Assembly: GCA_017551865.1 (NCBI GenBank)
Contig: JAFZKB010000019.1
Coordinates: forward strand, 1 to 60,513
Length of the DNA: 60,513 bases
Direction of reading: 5' to 3'
DNA from: Clostridiales bacterium
GTDB taxonomy: Bacteria > Bacillota > Clostridia > Saccharofermentanales > Saccharofermentanaceae
In this document: one piece after another, positions 1 to 8,297 of the stretch
Numbering within the stretch: the first letter of the stretch is position 1
Layout of the letters: every line of letters starts with the position of its first letter
Translations under genes and position numbers: made by a program
The notes under the pieces: generated by a model
What the model was told of the DNA's origin: nothing
The model's input: the letters and a program-made list of their open reading frames with translations, nothing else
Database searches by the model: none

Positions 1-138
1 AAGGTGATCCTATACCGAAGGAAGACATCGACAACTTGGTGCCATGGTCGAAGGCCCTGCCTGAAATTTGCTACAAAAAATAAGCGCTGCTCAACGCAGC
101 GTTATTCTTTTACTCAGGGCGTATGGTTTGACGCTTAC
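1..138 (+). mobile_element. 3' end of an IS66-family insertion sequence (partial)
   Basis: Bases 3-83 are an open frame running in from the left edge and ending at TAA. The last residues read DNLVPWSKALPEICYKK, which matches the 'LLPWS..LPE.C' C-terminus of IS66-type transposases. After the stop, the sequence resembles the GC hairpin and terminal inverted repeat of IS66 elements, ending GGTTTGACGCTTAC at 138. The next 8 bases (CTTAGACC) would be one copy of the 8-bp target duplication IS66 makes, but the other end lies outside the window. The family assignment rests on recalled motifs; the rest of the element is off the edge. Confidence 0.75.
3..83 (+). CDS. IS66-like transposase, C-terminal 26 residues (truncated by window edge)
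   Basis: Open frame without a start in the window, ending at TAA 81-83. The tail contains the LVPWSKALPEIC signature found at the extreme C-terminus of IS66 family DDE transposases. It lies 55 bp inside the putative terminal inverted repeat, the expected arrangement for the last gene of such an element. Whether the full transposase is intact cannot be seen. Confidence 0.7.
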   Translation, partial: GDPIPKEDIDNLVPWSKALPEICYKK

Positions 139-566
139 CTTAGACCTCCTTAGGGGGAACCCAACTTGGTCTAGTCTGCTCTAGTTGGACTTGGTTGGGT
201 ACTCTCTAACAGTATCCCATTCTGTTCGTGGCCATTAAAGACACCCGATTATTGAGCGCTTACGCATCATTTCTTAAAAGCGTCGCTGAAAAACAGGCGA
301 GAGAGCGCAACGGAAAAGTGTATAGAATCCATGTCTATAAAAATGCTCAAGCGATTCCAATCTGTGCTTCCGGTTTCAGAGAAAATGATCCACAATGTAT
401 AGTTTTGCTCGAGAACAAACATTTACATCATATTGGCATTGGCACTCGGTGCTGGTACTGTTGAGATATGAAGAGATTATGATTAAAACACCTATCTAAT
501 TCATAAGAATATGAGTTAATTGAATTCTAATAACTGAACACTCTTTGTATCAAGCCTTTATAGTCT
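139..566. other. Sparse region between the IS end and the capsule operon end
   Basis: About 430 bases with no gene I can support firmly. There is a short imperfect dyad (ACCCAAC ... GTTGGGT) around 158-200, and one doubtful GTG-started frame at 228-464. No clear rho-independent terminator for the capsule operon, which ends at 567, was found. Confidence 0.4.
228..464 (+). CDS. Doubtful small hypothetical protein (78 aa)
   Basis: GTG-started frame of 78 codons with no convincing ribosome site upstream. The protein is basic at the N-terminus (KSVAEKQARERNGK) and has three cysteines, two of them in the C-terminal RCWYC. I do not recognise it. It sits just outside an IS66-like end, so it may be a remnant of transposon-associated or disrupted DNA rather than a functional gene. 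Confidence 0.25.
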   Translation: MAIKDTRLLSAYASFLKSVAEKQARERNGKVYRIHVYKNAQAIPICASGFRENDPQCIVLLENKHLHHIGIGTRCWYC

Positions 567-1718
567 TTACAAAAACGGCGATAATCCAACCTGATCAAAC
601 AAGTCCTTAATCTCTTCCGATCTTGCAATGTCTTCTTTAGACTTGCTAAGTTCATACCTAGCTTTCTTTGTCTTCCCCAAAAAAACACTCTCTACCAATC
701 GGTGGAGCCAGCAAAATGGCAACAGGATTGGCCATTTCTTTAATACGGGATATCTACAAGAAATAGATTTGTACGGTGGAAAAACTCGAGTCATTATGTA
801 CTTAAACCGACTTCCATTTTGCGCCTGTACAGCTGCTATGTGCTGATTTCCTCCATACAATCCACCTTTGAGAATGTAGTCTTCAACTTCTGGATATACT
901 GTAGAAGGTGATCCTGAAAGCCACCCTTCGGCTATACTCTCGATCGTTTCAGCAAATTTCAAAAGACCGCTTTGTTCGAGAAGCAAACGGCGCGCATCGC
1001 TGTCAAAATCAATCCTGTGATTTAATATCCAAGTGTCTAAAACCGGACGAATTCCACACCCTCCTAGCTGAAAGTGCACTGCCATATGATACATATGGAA
1101 AAGATAAAACATTTCATCTTTCATCTCATACTCATGTTGCTTTCCTTCAACCAACCGACATCTCTCCCAAACCGTATCCAAGTATGGTCTGGCCTCACTC
1201 TCACGTTCAGTCAACCGAAAATGAAGATCGATGTGAAACCCTGATGGTGAAGTAACATGATCATGGTGACTTCCACTATCCGTAGTTTTATATCTCAGTT
1301 TCTCAGCGAGTACTCTTTCTGCTGGTTCAAGATGCACAGGATGAACAAGAATATCCATATCTGTACTTACACGCATAAATTCTTCCGGATAAATCTTCCG
1401 AAGAACAGCGCCTTTAAGTAGTACATAATCGATTCCTGCTTCTTCAAACGCCATTTTTATCTCTGCAAGATCTTTTTCAAGAATTGTTACTCTTCGAATC
1501 GCGCTGTAATACTGCTGAAGAAATGCTGTTCTAAACCGATCATCATCTATCTTAACATGATCATTTATCATCGCATATCCAACCAGATGGGCCAAATCAT
1601 GGCGCTTAGCCAACTTGTACAGTTCTTCCAAATCCGATAATGACATATCATCTCGTAACGGATGATTACACACCACGTCTCCAATTATGGAAAACAAAGA
1701 TTCTCTCGCACTGATCAT
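567..1718 (-). CDS. Nucleotidyltransferase-like protein (NTP_transf_5 type), last gene of capsule operon
   Basis: A 383-residue protein. Residues around 98-130 (YVLLKGAVLRKIYPEEFMRV, then STDMDILV) match the 'KG..L....Y......SDxDlLv' core of the uncharacterised nucleotidyltransferase family PF14907, which recurs in polysaccharide clusters. The D-x-D would be the metal-binding pair. The substrate is unknown, and a role in decorating the polymer or a donor is inference from position. It is the most distal gene of the operon, 18 bp after the WbpA-like gene. Its start has a weak AGAAGG about 12 bases upstream. Base composition is AT-rich like the rest of the tail. Confidence 0.75.
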   Translation of the reverse strand: MISARESLFSIIGDVVCNHPLRDDMSLSDLEELYKLAKRHDLAHLVGYAMINDHVKIDDDRFRTAFLQQYYSAIRRVTILEKDLAEIKMAFEEAGIDYVLLKGAVLRKIYPEEFMRVSTDMDILVHPVHLEPAERVLAEKLRYKTTDSGSHHDHVTSPSGFHIDLHFRLTERESEARPYLDTVWERCRLVEGKQHEYEMKDEMFYLFHMYHMAVHFQLGGCGIRPVLDTWILNHRIDFDSDARRLLLEQSGLLKFAETIESIAEGWLSGSPSTVYPEVEDYILKGGLYGGNQHIAAVQAQNGSRFKYIMTRVFPPYKSISCRYPVLKKWPILLPFCWLHRLVESVFLGKTKKARYELSKSKEDIARSEEIKDLFDQVGLSPFL

Positions 1719-1736
1719 CGTTTATATGAACCTTCT

Positions 1737-3065
1737 TTACAGCCTCCAGAACCGCATTCCTGATGCTTTCAACTCATCCATACGATACAGGCTTTTTACA
1801 TCAAGCAAGACTTTTTCCGAATCAGGAAGTTCTTCTCTGAAAAGCTCCTTTAGCTGTTTCATAGACATCGATCTAAATTCACTATGACCAACCGCTACTA
1901 TCACACAGTCCGCTTTAGGAAGACTATCCCATTCTACCAGCTTAACACCATATTCCTGTTCAGCTACCGCTTCATCTGCCCAGGAATCCGTTACGATGGG
2001 ATCAATATCAAACTCTTTCAGTCGATTAATTATATCTACTACCTTGCTGTTTCTTGTGTCAGGACAGTTCTCTTTAAACGTTATGCCGAGTATAACAACC
2101 GTGGCCTTTTTAGGAGCCATGCCGGCTTCAATCATTTCCTTAATGGCTGCATCTGCAACAAAAGCGCCCATGCTGTCATTGACTTTTCGTCCATTAAGGA
2201 TGATCTGACTATGGTAGCCTAGTTTCTCCGCTGCGTTCGTAAGATAGTATGGATCCACCCCGATACAGTGACCTCCAACCAATCCCGGGCGAAAGCCGAG
2301 AGCATTCCATTTTGTATTCATTCCTGCAAGAACTTCATCAGTATCGATTTTCAATTTGTCGCAGATAATAGCAATCTCATTCATAAAAGCAATATTGATA
2401 TCTCTCTGACTGTTCTCAACCACTTTTACTGCCTCAGCTGTTTTAATATTCGACACAGGGAAAGTTCCCGCCTTAATCACAATATCATACACCTTCTTGA
2501 TTTCATTCGCAGACTCTTCATCCATTCCGGAAACAATCTTACGAATAGAAGTCAATGTATGCACTCTATCGCCAGGATTTATTCGTTCAGGACTATAACC
2601 AATTTTCCAATCCTCACCACACTTAAGACCAGATTCTTTTTCTATAATAGGTACACATATATCTTCAGTCACACCTGGATAAACCGTCGACTCGAAAACA
2701 ACGATAGTTCCCGGCGCAAGGTTTTGCCCAACTGTTCTTGATGCACCTTCTACTGGTCGAAGATCCGGTGTGTTATCAGGATTGACTGGTGTCGGGACTG
2801 CTACGATGATAAACTTTGCTTCCTTCAAACGTTTCGGATCAGCCGTAAAGTCGACACTTGTATGTTTTATCGCTTCGCCAACCTCGTTTGTAGAATCGAT
2901 ACCATTACGATATTCATTCACTCGTTTCTCATTTATATCAAATCCAATTACACTAACATGTTTGGCAAATTCTACAGCTATTGGCATTCCCACATAGCCA
3001 AGACCAACAAGCGCGAGCTTCTCCTCTCCAGAAATCAAACCCTGATAGATTGTATCAAACTTCAT
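1737..3065 (-). CDS. wbpA: UDP-N-acetylglucosamine 6-dehydrogenase (WbpA/TviB-like)
   Basis: A 442-residue nucleotide-sugar dehydrogenase that oxidises C6 of a UDP-HexNAc with two NAD+ to the uronic acid. The N-terminal NAD fold has GLGYVGMP at residues 21-28. The active-site cysteine is Cys267 in GGHCIGVDPYYL, and the C-terminal UDP-binding domain follows (ILGITFKENCPDTRNSK). The start at 3065 is preferred over GTG/ATG options upstream because AAGGGGGTG lies 5 bases before it. It is the last of five contiguous genes matching the UDP-ManNAc3NAcA pathway. Alone it could also be a UDP-GalNAc or UDP-ManNAc dehydrogenase; the neighbours decide the call. Confidence 0.88.
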   Translation of the reverse strand: MKFDTIYQGLISGEEKLALVGLGYVGMPIAVEFAKHVSVIGFDINEKRVNEYRNGIDSTNEVGEAIKHTSVDFTADPKRLKEAKFIIVAVPTPVNPDNTPDLRPVEGASRTVGQNLAPGTIVVFESTVYPGVTEDICVPIIEKESGLKCGEDWKIGYSPERINPGDRVHTLTSIRKIVSGMDEESANEIKKVYDIVIKAGTFPVSNIKTAEAVKVVENSQRDINIAFMNEIAIICDKLKIDTDEVLAGMNTKWNALGFRPGLVGGHCIGVDPYYLTNAAEKLGYHSQIILNGRKVNDSMGAFVADAAIKEMIEAGMAPKKATVVILGITFKENCPDTRNSKVVDIINRLKEFDIDPIVTDSWADEAVAEQEYGVKLVEWDSLPKADCVIVAVGHSEFRSMSMKQLKELFREELPDSEKVLLDVKSLYRMDELKASGMRFWRL

Positions 3066-3083
3066 CTTTTCACCCCCTTGCAA

Positions 3084-4208
3084 TTATTCCTCAAGAACAA
3101 TCCTACAGATAGCATTCACATCATCTTCTGAAAGATACGGATGCATCGGTAAGGAAAGAACCCTTTTGGTCGCTTCAATCGTATTTAAGTACCATTCATC
3201 TGGTAGATTCATCCATCTATATGCCTCTTGCTGATGTAAGCCTCGAGGATAGTAAATCATTGAAGGAATTCCATTCTGCTTTAACTTGGCCTGCATGGCA
3301 TTTCGCGACTTAGCATTCTTCAAAAGAATAGTGTATTGCGCCCAGGAAGAATAAAAACCTTCTTGGACAACGGGCGTAATACATGAATCAGTTAATCTGT
3401 CTGTATACCATCCTGCTATTTTATTCACATCGTCAAGTTCATGTTCAACAAATGCTTTAAACTTAGGGAGAAGTATCGCCGCCTGAATTGTATCTAACCT
3501 GCTGTTCATTCCAATTTCCCGGTTATCGTATTTATCCACTGGACTCTTTCCCTGTGCTCTCAGAGATCTTAATCTGGCATCCACTTCTTCATCATCCGTA
3601 AAGATAGCGCCGCCATCGCCATAGCATCCTAAAGGTTTTGCAGGAAAAAAAGAAGTCGTAGACATATCACCAAAGGAACAGGCAAGTTTTCCTCGGATGC
3701 TTCCACCAAAACCCTGCGCCCCGTCTTCCAGCACCTTTAATCCGTACTTATGGGCGATAGGTATAATTCGGTCGTAGTTGGCTGGCTGACCAAAAAGATC
3801 TACAGGAATAATTACTTTGGGTGTCAATTCCCCCTCTTCCAGTACTCGTTTAATCTGCATTTCCAAAGCATCCGGATCCATATTAAATGTTGAGAGATCA
3901 ATATCTACCAGAACTGGTGTCGCACCAAGAATTGAGGACGTGCCAGCAGAAGCAAAATAGGTAAAATCGGAAGTAAACACAGCATCTCCTGGTCCAATTC
4001 CCCATATCATGAGAGCAAGTTGAAGCGCATCGGTTCCGTTACCACATGAAACGCAGTACCTTCGTTCTACATACTCTGCGAGCCTGTTTTCAAGTTCTGA
4101 AACTTGTTTTCCGAGAATAAAAGATGAACTATCAATCACAGAAGCTATAGATTCATCAATCTCAGTTTTCAATGATTGATATTGTGCTCCCAAATCACGA
4201 AACTGCAT
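3084..4208 (-). CDS. wbpE: PLP-dependent 3-aminotransferase (WbpE-like, DegT/DnrJ/EryC1 family)
   Basis: A 374-residue sugar aminotransferase. In the WbpE reaction, glutamate is the amino donor to a UDP-3-keto-GlcNAcA made by the adjacent oxidoreductase. The N-terminus (FRDLGAQYQSLK) is typical of the family. The substrate loop SCGNGTDALQLAL is at 54-66, the PLP-phosphate/pyridine region EDGAQGFGG at 161-169, and the Schiff-base lysine is Lys191 in FFPAKPLG. The start codon shares one base with the stop of the acetyltransferase gene (TAATG), so translation is probably coupled. The specific substrate is inferred from the cluster. Confidence 0.88.
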   Translation of the reverse strand: MQFRDLGAQYQSLKTEIDESIASVIDSSSFILGKQVSELENRLAEYVERRYCVSCGNGTDALQLALMIWGIGPGDAVFTSDFTYFASAGTSSILGATPVLVDIDLSTFNMDPDALEMQIKRVLEEGELTPKVIIPVDLFGQPANYDRIIPIAHKYGLKVLEDGAQGFGGSIRGKLACSFGDMSTTSFFPAKPLGCYGDGGAIFTDDEEVDARLRSLRAQGKSPVDKYDNREIGMNSRLDTIQAAILLPKFKAFVEHELDDVNKIAGWYTDRLTDSCITPVVQEGFYSSWAQYTILLKNAKSRNAMQAKLKQNGIPSMIYYPRGLHQQEAYRWMNLPDEWYLNTIEATKRVLSLPMHPYLSEDDVNAICRIVLEE

Positions 4209-4774
4209 TACAAAACCTCCTCAAGACCAACATCTGTATGCACATATTTTCTTCTGCATTTTTTACATTGCAAATCACTTCCGAGGATTTCGCCGCACTC
4301 ACAAACCCAACCACTTGCTTTTGCTGGAACACCAAGCATCAAGGCATGTGATGGAACATCAGATGTCACCACAGCACCGGCTCCTATAAATGCCCATTCT
4401 CCAACAATATGTCCACAAACTATGGTGGCATTTGCACCGATAGACGCGCCCTGCTTTATAATCGTCTTTTTATACGCCTCATGCCCCTTTGGATATTTTG
4501 CTCTAGGTGTCAGATCATTTGTAAACACACAAGACGGGCCACAGAAAACGTAGTCTTCAAGTTCAACACCTTCATAAATCGACACATTGTTTTGTATCTT
4601 ACATCCGAACCCAATCTTAACATTGTTAGATACATTTACATTCTGCCCCAGAGAGCAATTCTCGCCTATTACTGCACCTGATTGGATATGGCAAAAATGC
4701 CATATCTTCGTCCCTTTGCCGATAACAACATTTTCATCTACTACACTTGTCGGATGAATAAAGCAATCACTCAT
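4208..4774 (-). CDS. wbpD: UDP-2-acetamido-3-amino-glucuronate N-acetyltransferase (WbpD-like)
   Basis: A 188-residue left-handed beta-helix acyltransferase with hexapeptide repeats through residues 10-150 (VVIGKGTKIWHFCHIQSG, IGENCSLGQNV). It is expected to acetylate the 3-amino group from acetyl-CoA. The C-terminal tail carries two cysteine pairs (CECGEIL...CKKCRRK), a small zinc-ribbon-like extension I see directly; its function is unknown. It overlaps the upstream oxidoreductase gene by 4 bp and the downstream aminotransferase gene by 1 bp, so the three enzymes are translated as one block. Confidence 0.88.
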   Translation of the reverse strand: MSDCFIHPTSVVDENVVIGKGTKIWHFCHIQSGAVIGENCSLGQNVNVSNNVKIGFGCKIQNNVSIYEGVELEDYVFCGPSCVFTNDLTPRAKYPKGHEAYKKTIIKQGASIGANATIVCGHIVGEWAFIGAGAVVTSDVPSHALMLGVPAKASGWVCECGEILGSDLQCKKCRRKYVHTDVGLEEVL

Positions 4775-5859
4775 TTATCAAATCTCCCTACAAAGTCTGT
4801 TGATGCCACATCTGAGAGCGGTAGTTTCACAGGATTCCCAGTAGCAGCAGATTGATATATCGCCAGAATCATCTCAACAGCATTTCTGCCAGCTATCGCG
4901 TTGATATAAGGCTCTCGATCTTTTTCGATAGCATCGATTACATCTGCATATAGACTCGTATGTCCATTCCCGTATACATTACTAGTGACTTCCTGTAATC
5001 CTTTATTCTTTCTATCCAGGTCACTCTCATCCGCAAAATCCCACACATCGATGTTGTTAGTAGATGTCCCGCCAATTTTCACAGTTCCTGTTTCTCCAAA
5101 TAAATAGAGTGTTTCTTCCAGATTCTTAGGATAAACATTTACAGTTCCCTCTATTGTTCCTACCGCGCCATTCTTAAACTTTACAACAGCCATGCCTATA
5201 TCTTCTGCTTCAAGGTAATCGTGAAACTGCTGCTTAGTTACGCCATAAACTTCTTCAACCTCATCACCCATCATCCAGCGAAGAAGATCGATTCCATGGA
5301 TACACTGATTGAATAAGCATCCCCCATCAGATGCCCATTTCCCTCTCCATGTAGCTTGATCATAGTAATTGCGATTCCGATTCCATCTTACATTGATCGA
5401 GCCATGAGATAATTTCCCAAATCTTCCGCTCTCTAAAGCCTGCCGCGTCTCCTGGATGGCTATATTGAATCTGTTTTGATGACATACAGAGACCTTCACA
5501 TTATTCTCCCTGCTTCTTTTTATGATTTCTTCTGCATCAGTCATAGACATTGCCATTGGCTTTTCGATAATAACATTTATACCGTGATCAATACAGTAAA
5601 GAGCTATCTGCGCATGTACACCACTTTCTGTGGCTATTGCTACCAAGTCGAGGTCCGGGTTCAGATCAATCATCTTCTTGTAATCGGAGAATCTCTTTAT
5701 TGACTTTTCGTCCTGAAGATCATGTTTAGCAAGAAGAGTTACCATGGCGTCTGGAAGGATATCGCAAACTGCTACAAAGTCCAACTTCTCTTTATTATTG
5801 ATGACGGCCTTTACATGATTAGTTGCTATTCTTCCACAACCGATAAGTGCGTATTTCAT
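4771..5859 (-). CDS. wbpB: UDP-GlcNAcA 3-dehydrogenase (WbpB-like, Gfo/Idh/MocA family)
   Basis: A 362-residue NAD-dependent oxidoreductase. The Rossmann motif IGCGRIATNH is at 7-16, and the family EKPMAMS motif (Gfo/Idh lysine) lies near residue 100. The C-terminal alpha/beta domain includes DGGCLFNQCIHGIDLLRWMMG, with the usual conserved D/H residues. In the WbpB/WbpE couple it oxidises C3 of UDP-GlcNAcA so that the aminotransferase can act. It overlaps its neighbours by 4 bp on both sides. The substrate call depends on the complete five-gene pathway next to it. Confidence 0.87.
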   Translation of the reverse strand: MKYALIGCGRIATNHVKAVINNKEKLDFVAVCDILPDAMVTLLAKHDLQDEKSIKRFSDYKKMIDLNPDLDLVAIATESGVHAQIALYCIDHGINVIIEKPMAMSMTDAEEIIKRSRENNVKVSVCHQNRFNIAIQETRQALESGRFGKLSHGSINVRWNRNRNYYDQATWRGKWASDGGCLFNQCIHGIDLLRWMMGDEVEEVYGVTKQQFHDYLEAEDIGMAVVKFKNGAVGTIEGTVNVYPKNLEETLYLFGETGTVKIGGTSTNNIDVWDFADESDLDRKNKGLQEVTSNVYGNGHTSLYADVIDAIEKDREPYINAIAGRNAVEMILAIYQSAATGNPVKLPLSDVASTDFVGRFDK

Positions 5860-6941
5860 TTTTTGTCATTCCTTTCCCAATTAGATAAAATAGAACAAAT
5901 CTTTTCTGCTGCATGTCCATCCCCAAAAGGATGATAATTTGGATCTATGGTTTGACTCACAGATAGTTTTGAAATAATATCTGCGTGATCAGCCTTAGCT
6001 AGCTGATTGCGATTTCCGACCATTGTTTCCGGCCATACTACATAATCCAGTACAAATACGCACTGTACTCCTGCGTAAAATGCTTCACACTGAAGGCCTC
6101 CGGAATCAGTAACAATCTTCTTAGCGTTCTTAACCAAATGCACAGAATCAATATACCCTACAGGTTGAGTAAGAATAATATTGCTGAATCCATGCATTTC
6201 GCACACACGCTTTGCTCGATTATGGTTTCTAGGATGAACAGCATAGATTGTAGGAGCATCAAGACTGTTCATTGCCATAAGTATCTCAGTCAATGGATCA
6301 TCACTATATGTATTCTCTTCTCTATGACAAGTCATGAAATAATACTCTTGAGGAATCGGTGTTTTGTCCCCATCAAAACTAATTACTTGAGGGGTATCCC
6401 ATGCCAGATCTGAATAGTAGAGATAAGAATCATACATTATATTCCCAACACAGTATGCTCTATCTCCAAGCCCCTCGTTTTGCAATTTTTGCAATGCATC
6501 TTCTGTCGCACAAAAGTCCAAAGTCGATATATGATCTGTCATAATCCTGTTAACTTCTTCTGGACTATCAAGAGTCCCTAGCCGATTTCCGGCTTCAACA
6601 TGAATAACAGGAATATGGAGTTTTACTGCAGCTAGTGCTCCCGCTAATGTTGAATTAGTATCCCCATAAACTAAAACAGCATCCGGAGTTTCCTTTAGCA
6701 GAATACTTTCAATGCTCGTGAGCATTCTTGATGTCATCTGCGCATGACTTCCACCAGAAATGCCAAGGTTATAATCTGGCTCAGGAATTCCCAGTTCCCG
6801 AAAGAAAACAGCTGACATATTATCATCATAATGTTGTCCTGTATGAATAAGGACTTCATTATGGAATTTTCGTAGTGCTCTAGATCCAGCAGCCGCTTTG
6901 ATAAACTGTGGTCTTGCTCCGACTATTGTTGCTATTCGCAT
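5856..6941 (-). CDS. wbpI: UDP-sugar C2-epimerase (WbpI/WecB-like, non-hydrolysing)
   Basis: A 361-residue GT-B-fold epimerase. The N-terminus MRIATIVGARPQFIKAA is diagnostic of UDP-GlcNAc 2-epimerases. Also visible are VYGDTNSTLAGALAA near 92 and HVEAGNRLG near 115. Classical WecB has HVEAGLRS; the Asn-Arg variant fits the diacetamido-sugar epimerase branch as I recall it. In the WbpI reaction it converts UDP-GlcNAc3NAcA to UDP-ManNAc3NAcA, the last precursor step. It has a strong ribosome site, AGGAGG, 5 bases before the ATG, and is the first of the five precursor genes in transcription order. Confidence 0.88.
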   Translation of the reverse strand: MRIATIVGARPQFIKAAAGSRALRKFHNEVLIHTGQHYDDNMSAVFFRELGIPEPDYNLGISGGSHAQMTSRMLTSIESILLKETPDAVLVYGDTNSTLAGALAAVKLHIPVIHVEAGNRLGTLDSPEEVNRIMTDHISTLDFCATEDALQKLQNEGLGDRAYCVGNIMYDSYLYYSDLAWDTPQVISFDGDKTPIPQEYYFMTCHREENTYSDDPLTEILMAMNSLDAPTIYAVHPRNHNRAKRVCEMHGFSNIILTQPVGYIDSVHLVKNAKKIVTDSGGLQCEAFYAGVQCVFVLDYVVWPETMVGNRNQLAKADHADIISKLSVSQTIDPNYHPFGDGHAAEKICSILSNWERNDKK

Positions 6942-6980
6942 TCATTCCTCCTAAAAATAAGCATGTTTCAAACAATACCA

Positions 6981-8297
6981 TTAAGTGTTGTTTTCTTCCA
7001 TCGCCAAACTGTCATTACATGTCATCATTCGCTTCTTCTGCTTTTTGAGCTGGGCAATTAAGTAAGGGAACGACAAACAGGATGCTAGAATTGTGACCAG
7101 CAGAGTGGCATATGCTGCACCAATCACGCCAAACTGCATTATCATAACAATATCAAGAGCAACATTAGATACCCCTGCAATAGTACTTACATATAGATTG
7201 TATCTGACCTTGCCGATCGCCTGAAGAATATTTGTACTAGTACTACGAAATGTTCCCAAGAAGAAGAAACTTAGTGATAGAACCCTAAAAAACGGAACTG
7301 AATCTAGGTACTGTTTGCCCCAGAGAATACATACTATTGGTTTAGCAAATATGAACATACTTAATGAAACACATCCACATACAACAGCCATCGTTTTAAA
7401 AAGAGTTTTTGCTTTGTTATATACCCATCTATAATCTTGATTATGCTCAACGAACAGCGGAACAATTACTATAGATATACTGGAGGGAATGAATACCATA
7501 TTCTCCGGGACAACCGCACCTACCTTATAATTCGCAAGAATGACTGAATCAGCTATCAGCATAGTTATGATAGTAATATCTATTCTATAAAGAATCTGAT
7601 TCAACGCAGCAACTACCCCGCTATGAATTGCGTAAGAGACTATTTGCTTGCGTTTGGCTTTTTCTACTTTATGTTTAACAGATAGTGAAATGTATTCCTT
7701 AGCATATGCATAGCCCACAATTAGTGAAATAACATATGACAGATAGCGTCCAATAATCGTTCCCCATATTCCCCACCGCCAACTACCAATTACAGCTAGT
7801 ACGCAATAGGAAAATGTATTTATGTTTAGAAGCAATGAAAACTTCTTGTTTTCTTTTCTTGTTCGTAACACATGAGCAAAATAGTCGAACAAGAAGTAGA
7901 AAACCGGCAGGAATGCAAGTCCCAAAATATACTGTCTAGTTTCTTCTATTCCCACATTAAAGAACAATCCGTATATAGCTATCCCTACACAGATTAGAAG
8001 ATTGACAACCATCCCATATTTCACTGCGAATGAATAAACAGTTCTTCTTTCCTCTTCTTTTTCCTTTTCAGAAGCATAATACAAAATTGAACTTCCAATT
8101 CCTAACCCATTGAAAAGGATTGCTATTAAGAAGACATTGAACGAACTTGAAAAAACTCCATAATCCGATTTTGAAAGAATCCTTACCAAAAAAATATTTG
8201 TAACAAAGGAAACTATCTTGTTAATCGCTGTTGCGCCTAAAACATGGAATACGCCCAAGCGGAAAACTGATTGTATTTTATCAAACATTCTATTCAT
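6981..8297 (-). CDS. wzx: Polysaccharide flippase (Wzx-like, MATE/MOP superfamily)
   Basis: A 438-residue polytopic membrane protein with about a dozen hydrophobic segments. The opening (FHVLGATAINKIVSFVTNIFLVRILSKSDYGVFSS) is typical of Wzx/RfbX-type oligosaccharide flippases, which move undecaprenyl-linked repeat units across the membrane. It starts 4 bp inside the end of the polymerase gene. It is AT-rich like the other serotype-type genes. Substrate specificity cannot be read from sequence. Confidence 0.85.
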   Translation of the reverse strand: MNRMFDKIQSVFRLGVFHVLGATAINKIVSFVTNIFLVRILSKSDYGVFSSSFNVFLIAILFNGLGIGSSILYYASEKEKEEERRTVYSFAVKYGMVVNLLICVGIAIYGLFFNVGIEETRQYILGLAFLPVFYFLFDYFAHVLRTRKENKKFSLLLNINTFSYCVLAVIGSWRWGIWGTIIGRYLSYVISLIVGYAYAKEYISLSVKHKVEKAKRKQIVSYAIHSGVVAALNQILYRIDITIITMLIADSVILANYKVGAVVPENMVFIPSSISIVIVPLFVEHNQDYRWVYNKAKTLFKTMAVVCGCVSLSMFIFAKPIVCILWGKQYLDSVPFFRVLSLSFFFLGTFRSTSTNILQAIGKVRYNLYVSTIAGVSNVALDIVMIMQFGVIGAAYATLLVTILASCLSFPYLIAQLKKQKKRMMTCNDSLAMEENNT

